Of a DNA stretch of 64,000 bases, positions 57,259 through 64,000 are shown piece after piece. Source of the DNA: Patiria miniata. Lineage: Eukaryota > Echinodermata > Asteroidea > Valvatida > Asterinidae. The position numbers were made by a program, and so were the translations under genes. Position 1 is the stretch's first letter. Each line of letters opens with the position of its first letter. The notes under the pieces are model-generated. The model was given only the letters and a program-made list of their open reading frames with translations. It was not told where the DNA came from and searched no databases. The DNA is taken from NCBI RefSeq assembly GCF_015706575.1, contig NW_024037059.1, forward strand, positions 14,979,730 through 15,043,729, given 5' to 3'.

Positions 57259-60200
57259 CTGAGGGGATAAAAAAAAATCAATTAACAATCAACTCTAATG
57301 GCTTGAATTGTACAATGGGTGCTCAGTTCCAAAAACTTACATGGTCACCTCGGGTGGGATTCGAACCCGCTATCTTGTAGTGCAGATGCTTTACAACTCA
57401 ACAATACTGTACTGGGCGATTCTCAATACAGTGCGCCACTAAGAGGTGTACCATTGAGAGTCCATTTTTCGCAGTGCATTTTGGGAGGCGTTCGACACAA
57501 TCACAGCGCAGGACACTTAAAATTGTTAGTTTGTCCAGTCGGTAGTTTTGTATGATTCAAGTATGTTTTTTTAAATTTTTTTTAATCAAAATGGTGTTTT
57601 TTACACGGCAGAATGCTATCCCCTGATCTATCAAACATTTCCTCAAGTTGTCTACTGACATTGTTCAAATCGTGGCAAGTCATTCATGTTTTTGAAAAAT
57701 GGGATCTCCTTGAAAAATGGACTCTCCGTGGCAACCTGTTGGTGATACCTACATTGGGAATCGCCCATTGAGCTTGCAAGCATCAACTGCTGGTTCAAAA
57801 CCAATACAGCACTATAGGTACTAAAAGCACCATCAAGAACATTTTGATACACCCTATTAGCGAGCCTAGTATTGTCTTTGACTGCTTGACTAGTCATGCC
57901 TAGTCTTGATAATGTAGAAATGTATGGTACATTGAGTAGGCTTACCTCCATAAAGGTTCCTTCCTGTTTCAGAAGGTAGTAAATCGGGTAAACCACAATG
58001 GGTAGTATTGAAGCTAGGGTCATCAGCCAACCAAGGCACTCGGCCCAAACAGGGTACAAATAGACCTTGTTGTACGTCATGCGCGAGTATCCCACAAAGG
58101 TGAAAATGATGATGAACTGCGAACAGAGCAATATAAAAATCGGAAAGGTATTATTAGAATTGGCCAGGGCATCTAGATAATTAAAACATGCATAGATTTT
58201 GAGTTTTTTCCCCACAAGGAAACCCACTTATTTGGTCTCATTTGATCAAATTAACCAAAAGTCGAAACTGACTAGGTTGACTTTTATTCAGTTTTTCGGT
58301 TGACCAGGGAATATTTTTACCAACAATGGATTCCAACCTCTTGAATATTGAAATCGTCACCGTTTTCACAAAAGGGCGAATTTCATGAAAATCGTCTGTT
58401 TTTCGAAATTTGTTGTTTTTTTGGTGAAAATGAATAAAGATATCAATATCTACAACCTGGTGAGGCTATACTTTCAAAAAATTAATACAAATCTTAATTA
58501 ACCTAATTAACGAATGGGCGAATTTGCCAAAAGTGCCGTTTTGCGTTTTCACGAAGAGGCGAATTTCCGCACTCTATGGTATTGATAAATTTTCAGTAAA
58601 TAAATACATTGTAATACAATAGCGCGTATATCACGAAAGGGCGAATTCCATGCGCGTGCAATAAAACGTTTTCACGAAGGGGCGAATTTCAAGGCGCATG
58701 CGCAGTGGGGCAGAATCTGCGCGTACTGTACAAAAAATGCATTGACTCAGCCCGCAGTAGGGCGAAATCTGCGTGTAGGCACTTAAGCGTTTTCACGAAG
58801 GGGCGAATTTGCTAAATGGTCTTCTTTTTCGTTTTCACGAACAGCCACTTCTCTTAATTGATTAATTCTGCAAAATTAATCACCTATTTTTCTTAAAGTT
58901 TGCTACATTTAGGAAGATTAGAAGCTCTTCTTTCCTCTGATACCTAAATCTTGCATATTTTATGCATCTTTAAGTTTCAAATTGTCAAATGAAAAAAGGA
59001 CCAACTTTAAACGCGATTATCTCGAATGTTTGTTCAGACAGTGAAATACTAAATTCGCCTCTTGAAATGAAAACGGTGACGAAATGCTGCTTTTATCTAT
59101 GATGTACACAATCCTCGCAAAAACATAGACAGCTTGGGATTCTACCAACAAAGGGTTGGATAGCTTAGTTGGCAGTGTTGTAGTAAGTGTTCATTACAAG
59201 TCCAACACAAGTCATGTAGTTCTTAGTCAAGTCTCAAGCTATTCAAATGAATTGTGACAAGGGAATTCCTTCATTACTGTTCATCCCCTCCCGACAAGAC
59301 TGGTAAATTGACCTGTGATTTACTTGTGACGGACTTGAGTGCAACCGTTTTTAGCTTTTGTTTTCCAGACTCACCGTCAAGAAAGCTGGAGACACAAGCT
59401 TCCAGCAGGCTTTCCAATAAAAACCAGGACGGAAGCCTAACATGACATTCAGATCGTCCAGAAAGCGGTCCGCACCTGAAAGAAGAGAAAACAGCTTTGT
59501 GTTTAGAACAAATGGAACTGTACTGAATGGTTGGCTGAAGTTAGAAAAATATTATAATACAATGTCATACATGTTATTGCTTTCATGACTTGCACTCATA
59601 CTACCTACAAGTATTACTTTTTTTCTAAATACTTACCATACACGTAAGCGATCACAAAGCATTCCAGCATTGCAATGATCAAGACCGATAGACCAGCAGA
59701 GAATGCGTTCATGATGGTCAGCAGATAAATTCCTCCCTGTGTCACAAAACAGACAAAAGATACCTTTCAGTTTTCTCCCTTTCGCCAAAAAATGTACGTC
59801 CGTCACAGCATTGGTTTTCGCATCTATTATGAGTTGACATGGTTGAGTCTTGCAAGAAAAATTACCACGGCAATACAAACTACGCCTTAATTGTGCTTGT
59901 CTTCTTATCGTGGTGAAGTCATCAAATTTCATCAGGTCTTCCGAAATTCACAAGTTATTCATTCTTAAGTCCACTGACAAGCTATTTAAATGACACTGGG
60001 ACAATGACGTCGCCTTTGCTATGTGCATTCCCAATTGCTATATGTTTTTACCAGTGATTAACTCTTGATTTGACTTGCGACTGACTAATGGTCTTGTGAT
60101 TTCGCCTGCGCAGGACCTATTTGAACTAGAGAGGGCAGGCCTGCAACACATTCTTTTTAAAGGAAAAAATGAAAAGTACAGTAGTTTTGGCCAGGCTGCA

Positions 60201-63200
60201 GCCTAAAGAAGTGACATTGTTAACATCCAAGCTTGTTACTTACACTGGTAACCATAGTCAGTCCAAGTAGATACATCACTACAGCCATTGCCAAAGTGAC
60301 CAGCCATTTCTTCTTACGGAAGACTGTGTTGAATTTCTCCAGTTCGTCCACCATTCCAGTAATGACAGTCTCAAACATGCAGAACTGAATTTTTTTTACA
60401 AAACAAAAGAAAAAATACTAAGTAATTTTAAACACTGATAATTATTAAGAACATTAAAGCTGACCAAAATTTTTCAATTGTTTTAATCACACTTTGTTTT
60501 TTTGATCTATATATTTTTTGACCTTTTTTCCACAGAGATGTTGTTACGTACTCACAAGTTGGTCACAAGTTGAACAGTCTCATCAAGTCAAGTCGCAGGC
60601 TATCATGAAGTGTGACAAAGGCATTGCTTTGTCATTCAACCCATTACTTGTGACCTGGTGATTGACATGTGATTGACTTGCGATTGACATGTGATTGACA
60701 TGTGATTGACTTGTGATTGACATGTGATTGACTTGTGATTGACATGTGATTGACTTGTGATTGACTTGTGATTGACTTGTGATTGACCTGTGATTGACTT
60801 GTGATTGACTTGTGATTGTCATGTGATTGTCATGTGATTGACTTGTGATTGACTTGTGATTGAGTTGTGACTGACTTGTAACTGGATTTGTGATTAGAGT
60901 TGTGATTGTGACTGGACTTGTGTTTGAGTTGTGATTGTCTTGTGATTGACTTTTGATTCGACTTGATTGTAATGAACTTGTGATTTGAGTTTTGAATCGA
61001 CTTGTACGTCACTGGACTTGTACTTTAACTTGTGATTTGACTGATGCTGAACTTGACTACAACTTAACGACTGCTTACCTCGCTTCCTATTCCCAGCATC
61101 AAGATCATGATAAAGAAGAGCAATGCCCAGAGGGTGGATAGCGGCATGCGTGCTATGGCTTCAGGATAGGCAATAAATGCAAGACCTGGCCCTGTGGAAC
61201 AAGAACAGCAAATGTATATCAAGGCTCTGATACATGAATTGTCCCAGATGTGAGAATATTTACTTTCAATAATGATTTTACTGATAGTTACACTGATTTA
61301 TCCAGGCCAAAATGTAACTGGTTTCATCAACCAAAGCAAAAGGATAAACATTCCCTAAACTATAAGTCTTCCCAAGTTAAGGTCAAATGTCCAATGGGTT
61401 TCACACATACACCTGTTTGATTCAGTGATGGCAGAAAAGCTTCCAAGTTAAAAAAAAGTCCCACTTGGTTGATCCCAAACTGAAGAGAATAACATACAGT
61501 ACTCTGCAGCCCCGCCCTCCCCCCCCCCCCCCCAAGAAAAAGAAAACCTTTCTGGAACTTTCTACAATTGGGTGCATTTCATCACGCGCTTACCAGAGGC
61601 CACAACCTTCTCCACACTGACTCCCGCATCGTTGGCCATGAAGCCGATGACAGAGAAGATGACAAAACCAGCAAAGACACTGGTGCCACAGTTGATGAAA
61701 GTCACAATGATGGCATCCCTACAGAATGATTAAAAAACAAAGAACAAACAAATTACATTGTTAAAGATGACAAATTTAGCACTTGCTAAAAGTCACTATG
61801 TTGGCATCCCTACATAATGATTAAAAAATGAAGAACAAACAAGTTACATTGTTAAAGATGACAAATTTAGCACTTGATGAAAGTCACTATGATGGCATCC
61901 CTACATAATGATTTAAAAACGAAGAACAAACAAGTTACATTGTTAAAGATGACAAATTTAGCACTTGATGAAAGTCACTATGTTGGCATCCCTACAGCAT
62001 GATTAAAAAACAATGAACAACAATTACTGAGTTAAAATCAACAAATATAGCAATTGATAAAAAGTCAGGATGATGGTGTCTTGATGGAAAGTATCAAGCA
62101 ACAAAGAATGAAATAATACACTATAAAGTTTACATCCACCAGAACTTGATGGGTAGTTGATGCAAGAAATAACGATGGATATCTGCAGAAGATTCCAAGG
62201 AAATAGAATGACAAATAAAGCATACAGTTTATCAATTAAACACAGTGCAAGTTGTGTCTCATCACCTGTAGCAATTGTTGTGGAATTTGTTGTAGCTTGC
62301 CAGAGTATGCAGGCTTCCAAAGGCTGTGCCAAGAGAGTAGAAAATCTGAACTGCCGCATCCTGCCACACCTAAAAAAGTACAACAAACAAATGTAAAAAC
62401 ATATTCATCACATACAACTTGTCAAGAATTACAGTAATAGACTAGAAATGTGTTTGTGGACAAACACAAGCTGTTTCGGTTATTTGAAATACTCTGTGCA
62501 CGTGATGAACACTTGATGAAGTTACTTCGAATGTCATCTGCCAAGTGAAAAGGCAATCAGATATATAGTGCCAAAGTATATAGAAAAACGTGTACAAAAC
62601 CTATGGGGAAAAATGCATCTTTAATGTGAAGTAACCTTACACCTGATGATGTCACGATCACGAATTTCTTCTAGGACCATCTGTAGGTGGTAGTCTAAGT
62701 GTGTACCAAGTCGAACGTCAATCGTATTTACGAAAGTGCCAAAGTAGAATGTTTTAAAACGTGTACAAACCCTATGGGGAAAAATGCATCTTTAATGTGA
62801 CGTAACCCAACACCTGATGACGTCACGGTCACGCATTTCTTCTAGGACCATCTGTGGGTGGTGGTCTAAGTGTGTATCAAGTCTGAGGTCGATCGGATTT
62901 ACGAAGATCCCATACAACTTGTCAAGCATTACAGTAATAGATTATTAACAAAAGATTTCCCATCCCCCGTGGCCCATCCTTATGTAAGGGTGCTGATGAT
63001 CGTTTCAAGATTTTGTAAAGGAAATCGTATTAAGCCCTTTCGCATGTGTCATGTGAACACAGACCCTGCTGGTTCAGAAACAAATCTGTCTAGAGAAAGC
63101 TTAAAGAAATAACAAGTCATCTGCGCCTTGGACAGGGCAGCAGACACGCACAAACACAATTAACCCGTGGAACTTAAATATCCCTGCCTTTCCACAACAA

Positions 63201-63361
63201 GAAATCGTCAATATTTTACAACATACTTTTGCATGTTTCAGTCTCTCTAGGTCAGGCTTGATGTAATAAATGATGCCATCAATAGCCCCCTCTAGCGTTA
63301 CTCCACGGATCAGCAGGCAGAGTAGGACAAAATAGGGAAAGATTGAAGTCACGTACACCAC
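57103..63361 (-). CDS. SLC6-family Na+/Cl- dependent transporter, glycine-transporter-like, 3' part (nine exons)
   Basis: Plasma-membrane symporter that would couple Na+ and Cl- gradients to uptake of an amino acid or transmitter. Joined exons 63361-63227, 62369-62266, 61718-61594, 61191-61079, 60384-60244, 59736-59637, 59475-59375, 58116-57946 and 57258-57103 give 381 residues plus stop; all junctions are GT-AG and keep frame. The product starts at TM5 ([10 protein letters not shown]) and runs to the C-terminus; TM1-TM4 are beyond the window. The Cl- ligands of TM6 and TM7 are kept (QIFYS, NCGTS). TM6 [32 protein letters not shown] and the tail phrase [10 protein letters not shown] are closest to glycine transporters (SLC6A5/A9), but related invertebrate amino-acid transporters share several of these. 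TM8 has LGIGSE where LGLDS/T is usual. The C-terminus ESNV fits a class I PDZ ligand. Family certain; substrate not. Confidence 0.93.
57340..57430 (-). mobile_element. Probable tRNA-derived SINE fragment in an SLC6 intron
   Basis: The minus strand contains a perfect B box, GGTTCGAATCC, preceded by a tRNA-like stretch (TTGAGTTGTAAAGCATCTGC). The acceptor and D stems cannot be paired, so it is not a functional tRNA. A similar A-box-like phrase, GGATAGCTTAGTTGGCAGTG, stands alone at about 59.16 kb in another intron. Confidence 0.4.
57946..58116 (-). CDS. SLC6 exon h: TM11 end and TM12
   Basis: 57 codons, phase 0 to phase 0, acceptor TGTTCGCAG and donor GTAAGC. Encodes [17 protein letters not shown] followed by the TM12 segment and the tail start [10 protein letters not shown]. 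Confidence 0.92.
58354..59082. mobile_element. Candidate inverted-repeat element with internal GGGCGAATT repeats
   Basis: TCGTCACCGTTTTCA at 58354-58368 is mirrored by its reverse complement at 59068-59082, and the homology extends inward to a GGCGAATTT copy on each side. Between them, CGTTTTCACGAAGGGGCGAATTT or parts of it recur at least six times. It sits in the intron between exons g and h. No target duplication was identified, so it may be a decayed MITE or a locally amplified motif. Confidence 0.5.
59375..59475 (-). CDS. SLC6 exon g: TM10-TM11 loop and start of TM11
   Basis: 101 bp. Completes a split Gly codon, then encodes [25 protein letters not shown] and LVSPAFLT. Acceptor CTTTCAG, donor GTGAGT, leaves in phase 0. 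Confidence 0.92.
59637..59736 (-). CDS. SLC6 exon f: TM10
   Basis: 100 bp starting [15 protein letters not shown] and ending [10 protein letters not shown] with the last Gly codon split. Acceptor GTGTCACACAG-type sequence, donor GTAAGT. The apparent 99-codon open frame across it is out of register with this reading. Confidence 0.92.
60244..60384 (-). CDS. SLC6 exon e: TM8 end, intracellular loop 4 and TM9
   Basis: 47 codons, phase 0 both ends. [18 protein letters not shown] is the conserved segment after TM8; the basic KKK precedes TM9. Acceptor AAATTCAG, donor GTAAGT. Confidence 0.92.
60646..60900. repeat. 11-bp minisatellite in an SLC6 intron
   Basis: More than 20 tandem variants of ACTTGTGATTG / ACATGTGATTG, continuing in degenerate form to about 61.05 kb. 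It lies between exons d and e. Long minus-strand frames through it are an artefact of the repeat. Confidence 0.9.
61079..61191 (-). CDS. SLC6 exon d: extracellular loop 4b and TM8
   Basis: 113 bp. Completes a split Gly codon, then [17 protein letters not shown] and the TM8 core, ending MLGIGSE. Acceptor TTGTTCCACAG, donor GTAAGC. The usual Asp of the Na2 site is Gly here. Confidence 0.92.
61594..61718 (-). CDS. SLC6 exon c: TM7 and extracellular loop 4a
   Basis: 125 bp with one carried-in base (finishing Arg) and one carried-out base. Encodes [29 protein letters not shown] and [10 protein letters not shown]. Acceptor CATTCTGTAG; the acceptor and the first ~30 bases of this exon are copied several times in the adjacent intron. 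Confidence 0.92.
61701..62063. repeat. Four-copy 91-bp tandem repeat that includes an exon edge
   Basis: Units begin at 61701, 61792, 61883 and 61974, with a short partial fifth from 62064. The first unit starts inside SLC6 exon c. Each unit carries a version of the exon's first bases and its splice acceptor, then intronic sequence (for example AAATTTAGCACTTG). Confidence 0.92.
62266..62369 (-). CDS. SLC6 exon b: TM6 with the unwound substrate-site segment
   Basis: 104 bp. [14 protein letters not shown], then [20 protein letters not shown] with Arg split AG|G. Acceptor TACTTTTTTAG, donor GTGATG. In the substrate region it reads SLGT, with Gly as in GlyT1 rather than the Ser of GlyT2, and Phe in place of the GlyT Trp. 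Confidence 0.9.
62568..62906. repeat. Two-copy ~170-bp tandem duplication in an SLC6 intron
   Basis: Copies 62568-62735 and 62736-62906 both start GTGCCAAAGTA. The second contains a full TGACGTCA, the first TGATGTCA. A ~30-bp phrase starting CATACAACTTGTCAAG stands before (about 62411) and directly after (about 62911) the pair. Confidence 0.85.
63227..63361 (-). CDS. SLC6 exon a (first seen): TM5
   Basis: 45 codons, phase 0 at both ends. [29 protein letters not shown] and [15 protein letters not shown] match TM5 and loop 3 of the family. Acceptor TCTTTCTCTAG, donor GTATGT. The open frame continues into the intron on the downstream side, but the donor fits the join to exon b. Confidence 0.92.
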
Positions 63362-64000
63362 CTAGAGAAAGAACGACAACAATGAAAGAAATCTTTATTA
63401 ATGTGAAACTCGGTGCTATTAAGAAATCTCAATCACAACACAATTAAGCAATCACAAGTCAACAGGCCACAAGTAACAGGAGTGACAAAGAAATGCTTGC
63501 ATGACAGCTCATGAGTCATTTAATTTGATATTGGATGACTTAATTTTGAGATTGACTCGCAGAAACCCAGCGTCTGAGCGAGAGACAAGTCAAATCTCAT
63601 TCAACTCGTACAGATCTCATACAGACCATAAAGCAGCCTCCGTTCAGCCACAACACTGTGTGCTGATTGCTCCACAGACACAGTCACTCATGGGAAGGGG
63701 ATCATTCATTTTCACACGCCACTTCCAAGCTGAGGCACAATCTTGCAATTCGGGCGATTAACAATGCAGTGCGCAACCAACAGTTTGCCATGGAGAGTAC
63801 ATTTTTCAAGTTTACGGTTGACAAAACATTGGCCATTGAATGAGTGTCATCATCAGTAGACAACTCGAATATGTTATAGATTGGGGCATAGCGTTCTGCC
63901 GCCTTACAAAAAAAACACCATATTGCTAAAAAGAAAAGGGCAAACAGATCCTCGAATCACACACATATGAAACTACTAACTGGCAAAACTAACAAATTCA
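63362..64000 (-). other. SLC6 intron running off the window edge
   Basis: No TM1-TM4 exon is recognisable here, so the preceding exon must lie beyond 64000. Nothing else recognised. Confidence 0.6.

Noticed and set aside
57340-57430. A functional tRNA gene on the minus strand
   Set aside because: Only the B box is perfect; acceptor and D stems do not pair, so a SINE remnant is more likely.
59633-59932. 99-codon minus-strand frame across SLC6 exon f
   Set aside because: It is out of register with the conserved TM10 reading; the true exon is 59637-59736.
60583-61012. Minus-strand frames encoding repeated [10 protein letters not shown]-type peptide
   Set aside because: The periodic peptide is just the 11-bp minisatellite read in frame, inside an intron of the SLC6 gene on the same strand.
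1-64000. Retrovirus-like, LTR, Polinton or LINE elements
   Set aside because: No reverse transcriptase, integrase, capsid or polymerase motifs were seen in any frame, and no long terminal direct repeats were noticed.

Overview
The window looks like nuclear DNA of a marine deuterostome invertebrate, most likely an echinoderm. The DNA is AT-rich and gene-poor. Genes are either intronless class A GPCRs or an intron-split transporter with GT-AG introns. Most of the remaining recognisable structure is short non-autonomous DNA transposons, and the palindrome TAGGCCTA (or its core AGGCCTA) recurs through the window. There are no operons, ribosome binding sites, rRNA genes or CRISPR arrays. The organism call is an inference; no sequence here names a species.

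Layout. Positions 1-35.7 kb hold no gene I can identify. They carry a hAT-like MITE (7.30-7.71 kb), a composite TTAA-flanked repeat (10.24-11.46 kb) with a second MITE nested in it, a head-to-head pair of that same MITE (17.76-18.79 kb), another copy at 26.1 kb, and one weak candidate exon near 31.1 kb on the minus strand. From 35.7 to 49.4 kb lies the main gene region: three intronless GPCR genes on the plus strand (36040-37128, 46695-47681, 48343-49383) that share unusual transmembrane signatures and look like local duplicates. A candidate first exon of a divergent minus-strand gene ends 159 bp before the first of them. Between GPCR 1 and GPCR 2 sit four more inverted-repeat elements. From 49.4 to 57.1 kb there are three further copies of the TTAA MITE and other repeats. 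From 57.1 kb to the right edge is the 3' part of an SLC6-family Na+/Cl- dependent transporter gene on the minus strand (nine exons, TM5 to the C-terminus, 381 residues, stop at 57103-57105). Its 5' exons (TM1-TM4) lie beyond position 64000. Its introns contain tandem repeats and a possible transposon.

How the parts relate. The GPCRs and the transporter would both act at the plasma membrane (ligand sensing; sodium-driven amino-acid or transmitter uptake), but nothing here shows a shared pathway. The strongest observations are: (1) the GPCR cluster with degraded activation motifs, including a receptor with Met in place of the DRY arginine; (2) a filled site and a paralogous empty site in the same window, which fix the TTAA target duplication of a seven-copy MITE family; (3) a 91-bp intronic tandem repeat that has copied a splice acceptor and the first ~30 nt of an SLC6 exon; (4) an SLC6 Na2-site change (LGIGSE where most animal members have LGLDS/T). 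I did not find a convincing wholly new biological system.
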